A stretch of 8,666 bases of DNA from contig JAIRTS010000025.1 in NCBI GenBank assembly GCA_031254795.1, forward strand, positions 1 to 8,666. Direction: 5' to 3'. Position numbers and translations under genes: made by a program. Numbering within the stretch: position 1 is the first letter of the stretch; each line of letters begins with the position of its first letter. The notes beneath the pieces were generated by a model. It was not told the origin of the DNA. It made no database searches and saw only the letters and a list, made by a program, of their open reading frames with translations. Of the stretch, positions 1-5,202 are shown one piece after another. Source of the DNA: Treponema sp. Its GTDB lineage: Bacteria; Spirochaetota; Spirochaetia; Treponematales; Breznakiellaceae.

Positions 1-12
1 GTTTACTTTATT

Positions 13-405
13 ATGGAAGAAGTATTAAAATTCTTGCAAGACTGTGGGATATTTTATCTCGCCACTGTCGAGACGGATCGACCCCATGTACGCCCAATGG
101 GGTTTGTAATGAACTACGAAGAGAAACTCAGTTTCTGTACCAACAATAAAAAAGACATGTTCAGACAGATGAAAAATAACCCAAAAATAGAAATTTGCGC
201 CGCCGCAAATGGAAAATGGCTGAGGATATGCGGCAGAGTAGGTTTTAATCCGAGCAAAGCCGCAAAGGAGAAGGCATTGAAAATGGCGCCGCCTTTGGAA
301 AAGATGTACTCTGCGGACGATGGTATTTTTGAAATTTTTCATTTCGATGAAGCCACCGCTGTTTTTAGCGATATGCAGGGCGGGAGGAAAGAAATTAAAA
401 TATAG
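13..405 (+). CDS. Pyridoxamine 5'-phosphate oxidase-like split-barrel flavoprotein
   Basis: This 130-residue protein looks like a small FMN-binding split-barrel protein of the PNPOx-like superfamily. The opening pattern (helix, then FYLATV at 14-19, then RPHVRPMGFV at 23-32) is typical of the family, as is the later GKWLRICGRV stretch and the short C-terminal AVFSDMQGGRKEIKI. Family members bind flavin, F420 or haem as homodimers and act as small reductases or oxidases; the substrate here cannot be deduced. Length matches the usual 125-140 residues. The ATG at 13 is only 12 bases from the window edge and the frame is open upstream, so no ribosome binding site can be checked and a longer start is possible, though the N-terminus aligns well with how relatives begin. 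Base composition is more A+T-rich than the tRNA-modification and tnaA genes to the right. A terminator follows directly, so it is probably not cotranscribed with the flavodoxin gene. Confidence 0.85.
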   Translation: MEEVLKFLQDCGIFYLATVETDRPHVRPMGFVMNYEEKLSFCTNNKKDMFRQMKNNPKIEICAAANGKWLRICGRVGFNPSKAAKEKALKMAPPLEKMYSADDGIFEIFHFDEATAVFSDMQGGRKEIKI

Positions 406-418
406 AAAAATTTCCCTA

Positions 419-460
419 TTGCCTCTTGTATCAGCTTTATTGATATGAGAGGCAAATTTT
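419..460 (+). terminator. Rho-independent terminator after the PNPOx-like gene
   Basis: A 15-bp stem pairs 419-433 (TTGCCTCTTGTATCA) with 441-455 (TGATATGAGAGGCAA), allowing two G-T wobbles, around a 7-base loop. ATTTT follows. It begins 13 bases after the stop codon of the gene ending at 405. The T-tract is short but the stem is long and almost perfect. Confidence 0.75.
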
Positions 461-555
461 CACTTAAATATTATTTAGAAAAATGTATTTTGTTTTATTG
501 AGATGTTACATTTCAATAAATTGGAAATAAAATAATGGTGTATGGCACAACTGCT

Positions 556-573
556 CATACAGCCGGAATGTTA
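556..573 (+). repeat. 18-bp direct repeat, left copy (possible attC right half / cassette boundary)
   Basis: CATACAGCCGGAATGTTA here recurs as CATACAGCCGGAACGTTA at 1357-1374, a match of 17 out of 18. Both end in a GTTA core, followed here by TGTGC (GTTATGTGC, 570-578) and at the other copy by GGCG (GTTAGGC, 1371-1377). GTTRRRY-like cores are where integron integrase cuts, between G and TT. A left half of an attC site (RYYYAAC) belonging to the preceding gene is not found between 405 and 556; only a poor GCACAAC at 545-551 is present. This copy may therefore be truncated or not a functional site. Confidence 0.5.
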
Positions 574-620
574 TGTGCAATGTAGGCTAAATTGGTTTGA
601 AAATTTTTGAATAAAAGCAC

Positions 621-649
621 TTGACAAAAGTAACAAAATTCATTACTAT
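621..649 (+). promoter_or_regulatory. Sigma70-type promoter of the flavodoxin gene
   Basis: The -35 box TTGACA (621-626) is a perfect match. A 17-base spacer separates it from TACTAT (644-649), a four-of-six -10 box in an A+T-rich stretch. It lies about 34 bases before the start codon of the flavodoxin gene, so that gene has its own promoter inside the putative cassette. Confidence 0.6.
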
Positions 650-682
650 TATAAAATAGTTAGCCCAACTGGAGGAAGTACA

Positions 683-1147
683 ATGGGAAAGTCAATAATT
701 TTCATGTATTCGTATCATGGTATGAATACTCAAAAGATCGGCAAGGCTATTGCGGCAAAAATAAATGCCTCACTTATTGATGTAAATACTAATTCTGAAC
801 CTGTTGAATTAGGCATTTATGATTTGATTGGTTTTGGCGCTGGAATTGCCGGTGGCAAACATTATTCCCAAATGCTTAAATATGCTGAAAAATTGCCAAA
901 TGTTCAGAATAAGAAAGCATTTATATTTTCTACAAGTGGGACGTATAACGAGAAAAAAATGTTAGGGGATCATAAATCTCTCAGAAATATATTGCAAAAT
1001 AAAGGATTTGTGATTATTAATGAATTTGGCTGCAAAGGATTTTTTTACTTTGGCTTAAAAATATTTGGGATGAATAAAAACAGCCCAAATGATGAAGACA
1101 TAAAAAACGCAGAAGTGTTTGCGGAAAAGTTGCTAAAAAATATTTAA
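683..1147 (+). CDS. Flavodoxin-family protein
   Basis: This 154-residue protein has a flavodoxin-type alpha/beta fold. It opens with a hydrophobic strand (SIIFMYSYHG) followed by MNTQKIGKAIA, the position of the FMN phosphate-binding loop and first helix. The loop is the family variant SYHGMNT at 10-16 rather than the classic T-x-T-G-x-T. The second strand region reads YDLIGFGAGIAGGKHY and the third FIFSTSGTYNEK, both FMN-contacting loops in relatives. Such proteins are small cytoplasmic electron carriers or NAD(P)H-linked flavoproteins; the partner is unknown. GGAGGA at 671-676, six bases before the ATG, fixes the start. The gene has its own promoter and no close co-directional partner. It is visibly more A+T-rich than the genes from 1900 onward and sits between two copies of an 18-bp repeat, consistent with acquisition as an integron cassette. 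The family call is firm; the exact role is open. Confidence 0.85.
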   Translation: MGKSIIFMYSYHGMNTQKIGKAIAAKINASLIDVNTNSEPVELGIYDLIGFGAGIAGGKHYSQMLKYAEKLPNVQNKKAFIFSTSGTYNEKKMLGDHKSLRNILQNKGFVIINEFGCKGFFYFGLKIFGMNKNSPNDEDIKNAEVFAEKLLKNI

Positions 1148-1151
1148 AAAT

Positions 1152-1170
1152 AATGGAGTACTGCTCCATT
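1152..1170 (+). terminator. Hairpin just after the flavodoxin gene (possible terminator)
   Basis: AATGGAG (1152-1158) pairs perfectly with CTCCATT (1164-1170) around a five-base loop, four bases after the flavodoxin stop codon. The A-rich run before it and the hairpin fit a terminator, but TCGCATAAC follows rather than a T-tract, so termination may be weak. Confidence 0.4.
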
Positions 1171-1172
1171 TC

Positions 1173-1377
1173 GCATAACAGGACTGTGGACGCTTCGGAC
1201 ATTCGGCCATCCACGGTTCCGTTCCGCTAGGTCGACGCGGCGACTGCGTTCCCGGCGCCTCCCACGCCTCCCTCCACCCGCGTTTTTGCAAGCTTTGGCC
1301 TTTGCTTCACAAAGCCCCTATTCGGGCTGGCGAAACGCCGCCGAACAGCAGGTTCGCATACAGCCGGAACGTTAGGC
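1173..1377 (+). other. Candidate integron attC recombination site of the flavodoxin cassette
   Basis: GCATAAC (1173-1179) resembles the left simple core RYYYAAC, and GTTAGGC (1371-1377) matches the right core GTTRRRY exactly. Next to them GGACTGT (1181-1187) pairs with ACAGCC (1360-1365) with one unpaired base, as the L''/L' boxes of attC do. The left core CATAAC is perfectly complementary to the first bases at the other boundary (GTTATG, 570-575), as expected if a circular cassette once closed there. Against this, 205 bases is very long for attC (usually about 57-141), and the spacers between the core boxes are unequal. An alternative short fold, 1173-1227, has symmetric 7-6-7 boxes (GCATAAC, then GTGGACG pairing with CATCCAC, then GTTCCGC), but its right core is poor. 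Confidence 0.4.
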
Positions 1378-1425
1378 GAAACGCCAGCCACCTAGAGTTC
1401 GCCCGCTTCGGCGGGACGGGGCTTT
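1311..1425 (+). ncRNA. Nested inverted repeats: possible structured RNA with a three-way junction
   Basis: AAAGCCCC (1311-1318) pairs with GGGGCTTT (1418-1425). Inside it GGCTGGCG (1325-1332) pairs with CGCCAGCC (1382-1389). This helix continues, after a symmetric AAA/AAA internal loop, with CGCC (1336-1339) and GGCG (1375-1378). Between that arm and the closing strand lies CCCGC-TTCG-GCGGG (1402-1415), a hairpin with a very stable UUCG-type tetraloop. Together these helices are mutually compatible and form a three-way junction. A Rho-independent terminator follows at 1453-1483. No protein is encoded here. I recognise no known RNA family. It could instead be part of a recombination site or a decayed mobile-element end. 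A competing hairpin, AGCCC/GGGCT (1313-1328), also exists. Confidence 0.35.
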
Positions 1426-1452
1426 ACGCGAAAGGTGACTGACGCCAATTTC

Positions 1453-1483
1453 AGCCGTTCTCTTCAGGGAGCGGGCTTTTTTT
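1453..1483 (+). terminator. Rho-independent terminator with no obvious upstream gene
   Basis: AGCCGTTCTC (1453-1462) pairs with GGGAGCGGGCT (1467-1477) around a TTCA loop, with one bulged G and two G-T pairs. The run of T continues to 1483. The nearest same-strand gene ends about 300 bases upstream, so the terminator most likely ends a read-through flavodoxin transcript or a non-coding RNA made from 1230-1450. Confidence 0.65.
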
Positions 1484-1899
1484 AGAGCGTAAAACCGGGA
1501 ATGAGGGGTGGAATTTGTTCCTCCGCATACGCAAAGATTTCAAAAACGCTTCAATATCCCTCCGGCGTCGCTAAATTTGACCCGCAAAACAAGTATGGAA
1601 TGGACGCTTCATGAAAAACGATGGACATGAACCATACGAACGGGGCGTGTCGTCTTTTGACGCTCGGGATACTGCGTGCAAAAGCGCTTTGATTTCACGC
1701 GAATTGCGCGAACTTTCACTTCGATGCTTCTGATTTCATCTAAATTTCCGGCGCGACTTCGGGAGAGGAACAAGAGAAAACAGGCGATGCCAAAGCCTTC
1801 AAAGCGAATGTTCGCGTTTGTTCGCGCGGTTCACGTTTAGGCTTTCAGGGCGCCGCCCCTTGACTACGCCTTTCAAAAAACGCACAATAAAACACAGGT
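1484..1899. other. Gene-poor stretch before tcdA
   Basis: No convincing gene is seen on either strand. Short open frames start at 1501 (37 codons) and 1611 (40 codons), but they have no good ribosome binding site and no recognisable protein sequence. The only supported signal is the possible promoter near its right end (1860-1888). It may be decayed coding DNA. Confidence 0.5.
1860..1888 (+). promoter_or_regulatory. Possible sigma70-type promoter of tcdA-ttcA
   Basis: TTGACT (1860-1865) is a five-of-six -35 box, followed after 17 bases by CACAAT (1883-1888), a four-of-six -10 box. Transcription would begin only about 5-8 bases before the ATG at 1900. The mRNA would be nearly leaderless, which agrees with the lack of a good Shine-Dalgarno sequence there. 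Confidence 0.4.
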
Positions 1900-2715
1900 A
1901 TGAATCCTCTTTTTCAACGTCTTGCGCTCATGGTCGGAAATGAAGCGATTGATATGCTCGCGCGGTTGCGGGTCATTGTTTTTGGCGTTGGAGGCGTGGG
2001 CGGTTGGTCCGCCGAAGCGCTGGCGCGTTCCGGCGTGGGACACATCGCCATTGTTGACTCGGATGCGGTATGCGTCACCAACATAAACAGGCAGGTGCAG
2101 GCGACGTCCTCAACCATAGGAATGCCCAAAGTCGAAGCGTTGAGAGACAGGCTCCTCGCCATACATCCGAATTGTTCCGTAACCGCGTTTGAACAGGTGT
2201 TTTCAAAAGAAAACGCGAAACTCTTCAATATAGAGAACGCGGATTATGTCATTGACGCCATTGACAGCCTCACGTACAAACTCGACTTGATAGAAGCCTG
2301 TTTTCAAAAAAAGGTGAAGATATTCTCCTCAATGGGCATGGCGCAAAAACTCGATCCGGCGCAGTTGAAAACAGCCGATATATGGGACACGCGCGGCTGT
2401 CCGCTTGCGCGGCTGGTGCGTTACGGCTTGCGGAAGCGTGGATTTGACGGGCATTTCACCGTTGTTTTCAGCGGCGAACGCCTCCCCCTGCATGCTGAAA
2501 TACCGGTCGCATGCGGAAAAGCCCGGTGCCTCTGTCCCGCGAGAAAATATGCGGCCGGTTCCGGAGAGCGGGATGTGCCGGAATGGTGCGCTTCAAAAAA
2601 GGTTGTCAACGGGAGCAGCGTTACGGTGACGGCAAGCGCCGGCATGATGCTGGCGGGGCTTGTGCTTCAGGATGTATACGCCAAAGCGGGGGGCTATGAA
2701 CGCGGCGCGAAGTAG
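1900..2715 (+). CDS. tcdA: tRNA threonylcarbamoyladenosine dehydratase (TcdA/CsdL)
   Basis: This 271-residue protein belongs to the E1-like ThiF/MoeB superfamily. TcdA uses ATP to activate and cyclise t6A at position 37 of ANN-decoding tRNAs, giving ct6A. Residues 29-35 (GVGGVGG) form the ATP-binding glycine loop. D53 and D55 follow, then the TNINRQ motif (60-65, with the conserved N and R), K77 and DAID (119-122). The C-terminal SSVTVTASAGMMLAGLVLQ segment matches the family's closing helix. Length is typical. The N-terminus (FQRLALMVGNEAIDML) aligns with the usual start of TcdA, supporting the ATG at 1900 despite the weak site (ACAGGT directly upstream). The family also includes ThiF, MoeB and HesA, but the lack of a thiamine or molybdopterin gene nearby and the characteristic C-terminus favour TcdA. 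It overlaps the next tRNA-modification gene by 20 bases, so the two are probably one operon. Confidence 0.9.
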   Translation: MNPLFQRLALMVGNEAIDMLARLRVIVFGVGGVGGWSAEALARSGVGHIAIVDSDAVCVTNINRQVQATSSTIGMPKVEALRDRLLAIHPNCSVTAFEQVFSKENAKLFNIENADYVIDAIDSLTYKLDLIEACFQKKVKIFSSMGMAQKLDPAQLKTADIWDTRGCPLARLVRYGLRKRGFDGHFTVVFSGERLPLHAEIPVACGKARCLCPARKYAAGSGERDVPEWCASKKVVNGSSVTVTASAGMMLAGLVLQDVYAKAGGYERGAK

Positions 2716-3415
2716 CATCGTAGAAAAACTCGTCGCCAAAGCCGTTATGAAACGGAACCTCATAGAAGAAGGCGACCGTATACTCGTGGCGGCGTCCGGC
2801 GGCAAAGACTCGACCGTTATGGCGTGGGCGCTTTCCCGTGTCCGTCCGGCGATACGGAAAAATTACGAGCTTGCCGCCGTCCACATAGCGAGCGATTTTT
2901 GCGCATGCTGCAAAAAAGCTCCGCTTGAGAGACGGCTTGCCGAATGGGGCGTGTCTTTCACTGATATATCCGTGCCTATCATCGGGCGGCTCAAACCGGG
3001 ACGCGCGATGAATTGCTACTGGTGTTCCACCCAAAGGCGCATGGAACTGTTGAAACACGCGGTTGAGCGCGGTTTTAACAAAATCGCCCTTGGCCATCAC
3101 CTTGACGATATTATCGAGACGTTTTTTATGAACATGATGGCAAAAGGCGAGCTTTCCGCCATGCCGATTCTGCTCAAATACCGGAAATATCCGGTGTCCA
3201 TTATACGCCCTCTTGGATTTGTTGAGGAACGGCAGATCATAGCCTGCGCTGAAGAAAAAGGGCTGCTCAACGCCGCGTGCACTTGTCCTTTTGGCGTGAA
3301 TTCGAACCGCAAAATCATACGCAAGCGAATCGCCGACTTTACCGGCAATTCAAGCGCCGTAAAACGGCGGATATTGCGGAGCGTTGACATGGCCGGGTTG
3401 CTTGCCGGAGAATAA
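2696..3415 (+). CDS. ttcA: TtcA-type tRNA sulfurtransferase (PP-loop ATPase)
   Basis: This 239-residue protein is a PP-loop ATPase of the TtcA/TilS group. TtcA adenylates cytidine 32 of certain tRNAs and replaces its oxygen with sulfur (s2C32) using an iron-sulfur cluster. SGGKDS (34-39) is the PP-loop. CYWC (107-110) is the CxxC motif and C195/C197 (CTCPFG) supply the further cysteine expected for cluster binding. GHHLDD (133-138) and RPL (171-173) are typical of the family. An extra FCACC cluster (68-72) is also present. It is shorter than E. coli TtcA, like many anaerobe homologues. The open frame extends upstream to 2660, but the ATG at 2696 is preferred: it is preceded by GGGGGG, and the protein then begins as relatives do. 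It overlaps tcdA by 20 bases. Substrate identity is inferred from the family; the exact tRNA position is not provable here. Confidence 0.8.
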   Translation: MNAARSSIVEKLVAKAVMKRNLIEEGDRILVAASGGKDSTVMAWALSRVRPAIRKNYELAAVHIASDFCACCKKAPLERRLAEWGVSFTDISVPIIGRLKPGRAMNCYWCSTQRRMELLKHAVERGFNKIALGHHLDDIIETFFMNMMAKGELSAMPILLKYRKYPVSIIRPLGFVEERQIIACAEEKGLLNAACTCPFGVNSNRKIIRKRIADFTGNSSAVKRRILRSVDMAGLLAGE

Positions 3416-3597
3416 GCGCCACGCCGCCTTGCGCCACGCCATGTACGCCGCGTCCGCATGGAGAGCGCGATCAATACCGTTTCCAAAGATTTAAGCATTT
3501 CAAAAAATACAGTCTACCAAAAGGGTTACGCCCTAAATGAGCCTCCGCGCCGTTTGCGGCGGGGAATTCGACCCCGCTGCGAATAAAAAATTTAGTA
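3416..3597. other. Intergenic region between ttcA and the tnaA promoter, with hairpins
   Basis: No gene is seen. GCGCCACGCC occurs twice (3416-3425 and 3431-3440). Two overlapping, mutually exclusive hairpins lie at 3548-3561 (CGCCG/CGGCG, loop TTTG) and 3559-3577 (GCGGGG/CCCCGC). A small one (AGGG/CCCT) lies at 3523-3535. They may help end ttcA transcription, but none is followed by a T-tract. Confidence 0.5.
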
Positions 3598-3626
3598 TTG
3601 ACGGAACAAAAGCGCAGTGTTACACT
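3598..3626 (+). promoter_or_regulatory. Promoter of the tnaA-transporter unit, with overlapping palindrome
   Basis: TTGACG (3598-3603), a 17-base spacer and TACACT (3621-3626) form a good sigma70-type promoter. A perfect small palindrome, AGTGT-T-ACACT (3616-3626), overlaps the -10 box and could be an operator. The predicted start is near 3633, giving a leader of about 120 bases before tnaA. Confidence 0.6.
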
Positions 3627-3642
3627 TATTTTAACTCGTACA

Positions 3643-3751
3643 ATGCAAGGAGGCATAGTTATTGTACATGGTGTTGGAGTGCTCTATGCCCACACGCCAT
3701 AGCGCCTGCCGTTATGTGTTGTACCACAAATCACTATTTGGAGGCGACGGT
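3643..3751 (+). promoter_or_regulatory. tnaA leader with a second strong ribosome binding site
   Basis: AAGGAGG (3647-3653) is the strongest Shine-Dalgarno match in the region and sits eight bases before a TTG at 3662. That TTG is in frame with tnaA, with no stop before the tnaA ATG. A separate 19-codon minigene starts at 3643 and stops at 3702, ending His-Thr-Pro-stop. The tnaA ATG at 3752 has its own GGAGG (3740-3744). This layout hints at translational control of tnaA, but no known leader is recognised. Confidence 0.4.
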
Positions 3752-5146
3752 ATGGCTATAAAATATATACCGGAACCGTTCCGCATCAAGGTTGTGGAAC
3801 CATTAAAGATGCTCACCTTTCAGGAACGGGAGAAAAAGATCGCGGAAGCTCACAACAATGTGTTCTACCTGCGCAGTGAGGACGTTTATATCGATCTTTT
3901 AACTGATTCTGGCACTAATGCTATGAGCCAGTTTCAATGGGCTGGAGTTATGCAAGGCGACGAAGCCTATGCGGGAGCTTCAAGTTACTTCAAATTGATG
4001 GACGCCGCCAAAGATGTCTTCAACTACGATTATATTCAGCCGGTACACCAAGGGCGAGCCGCGGAAAAGGTGTTGCTCCCTCTGTTTCTGGGAGAGGGCA
4101 AATTCGCCATTTCCAACATGTTTTTCGACACCACCCGCGCTCATGTGATCCTTGCGGGAGCGCGCCCCATCGACTGTGTGGTCGAAGCGGCGCTTGATCC
4201 GGCGAAACGCGCTCCTTTCAAGGGCAACATGGATGTAGAGAAGCTCGAACGGCTTATCAAGGAGCACACTCCTGAAAAGATCGGGCTTGTCGTGATGACG
4301 ATCACCAACAACTCTGCGGGTGGACAGCCGGTTTCTATACAGAATATTAAAGAAACCGCCGCGATCTGCGGCAAGTACGCTATTCCCTTCAGCATTGACG
4401 CGGCCCGCTACGCTGAAAACGCCTATTTTATTCAGCGCGACGAAGCCGGTTGTCAAAACAAATCTATTAAAGAAATCGTGCGGGAAATTTTCAGCTACGC
4501 GGACATGTTCACCATGTCCGCCAAGAAAGACGCGATTGTCAATATGGGCGGTCTGCTCGGCGTACGAGACGGGCAAAAATACGGCGGTCTTATACAAGAA
4601 ATCAAATCGCGCTGCATCGAATTTGAAGGGCTGTACACCTATGGCGGGCTTGCAGGACGCGATCTTGAAGCTCTCGCCATAGGCGTCTATGAAGGGCTTG
4701 ACAACAATTACCTGCGCTATCGCGTGGGGCAGATGGAATATCTTGCTTCCCGTCTTGATGACGCCGGCATAGCGTATCAGGCTCCAGTAGGCGGACATGG
4801 GGTGTTCCTGGACGCGCGCGCGATGTTCCCCCACATACCCTACTACGAGTATCCCGCCCAGGCGTTGTGTGTTGAACTGTACAAGGAAGCGGGAATCCGT
4901 TGCTGCGACATCGGATCATTCATGCTTGGCAACGATCCGGACACCGGCGAACAGCTCAAAGCGGATTTTGAATTCAGCCGCCTGGCCATTCCCCGCAGGG
5001 TCTATACCCAGGCGCACTTGGATGTCATAGCCGACGCCGTAATTGAAGTAAGCAAACGGGCGAAGAATATTAAACGCGGTTATAAAATCACGTGGGAGCC
5101 TCAGATTTTACGGCATTTCCAGGCTCATCTTGAACCTATCGCATGA
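3752..5146 (+). CDS. tnaA: Tryptophanase (L-tryptophan indole-lyase)
   Basis: This 464-residue PLP enzyme splits tryptophan into indole, pyruvate and ammonia. It shows the beta-eliminase signature throughout: PEPFRIKVVEP (8-18), DLLTDSGTNAMS (48-59), GDEAYAG, HQGRAAE, NNSAGGQPVS (186-195), the D-x-A-R motif (216-219) and MSAKKD (255-260), whose second lysine (K259) should hold PLP. The close relative tyrosine phenol-lyase was considered. The segment IGSFMLGNDPDTG and the histidine in LRHFQAHL (H455) match tryptophanase, whereas the phenol-lyases have MERG and LRFF there, so tryptophanase is preferred. The frame stays open back to a TTG at 3662, but the ATG at 3752 has GGAGG seven bases upstream and gives the family's usual N-terminus, about seven residues before PEPF. 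A Na+-dependent transporter follows after 56 bases, as in tna loci with a TnaT-type permease. Confidence 0.95.
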   Translation: MAIKYIPEPFRIKVVEPLKMLTFQEREKKIAEAHNNVFYLRSEDVYIDLLTDSGTNAMSQFQWAGVMQGDEAYAGASSYFKLMDAAKDVFNYDYIQPVHQGRAAEKVLLPLFLGEGKFAISNMFFDTTRAHVILAGARPIDCVVEAALDPAKRAPFKGNMDVEKLERLIKEHTPEKIGLVVMTITNNSAGGQPVSIQNIKETAAICGKYAIPFSIDAARYAENAYFIQRDEAGCQNKSIKEIVREIFSYADMFTMSAKKDAIVNMGGLLGVRDGQKYGGLIQEIKSRCIEFEGLYTYGGLAGRDLEALAIGVYEGLDNNYLRYRVGQMEYLASRLDDAGIAYQAPVGGHGVFLDARAMFPHIPYYEYPAQALCVELYKEAGIRCCDIGSFMLGNDPDTGEQLKADFEFSRLAIPRRVYTQAHLDVIADAVIEVSKRAKNIKRGYKITWEPQILRHFQAHLEPIA

Positions 5147-5202
5147 GCCTTTCCCAAAAATTTTGGAAAAGCTTAGTATAAAACGAAAAAAGGAGAAATA
5201 AC

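Noticed and set aside
556..1377. The 18-bp repeats as target-site duplications or ends of an insertion sequence
   Set aside because: There is no transposase between them and no terminal inverted repeats at their outer edges, and 18 bp is long for a target duplication. The GTTA cores fit integron-type recombination better.
1501..1733. Short open frames at 1501 (37 codons) and 1611 (40 codons)
   Set aside because: There is no Shine-Dalgarno sequence and no family resemblance, and the length is within chance.
2621..3100. Minus-strand 159-codon open frame across the tcdA-ttcA junction
   Set aside because: It is antisense to two genes with intact motifs and has no supporting signal.
3662..3751. 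Tryptophanase starting at the TTG 3662 as the main protein start
   Set aside because: The extra 30 residues have no counterpart in known tryptophanases, and the ATG at 3752 has its own good ribosome binding site. It is kept only as a possible secondary start.
3980..4834. Long minus-strand open frame of 284 codons inside tnaA
   Set aside because: It lies wholly antisense to a well-supported tryptophanase, has no recognisable motif or ribosome binding site, and such frames are common opposite GC-rich genes.
5147..5202. Terminator between tnaA and the transporter
   Set aside because: The A/T-rich TTCC...GGAA symmetry is weak, has no stable GC stem, and overlaps the region needed for the transporter's ribosome binding site.
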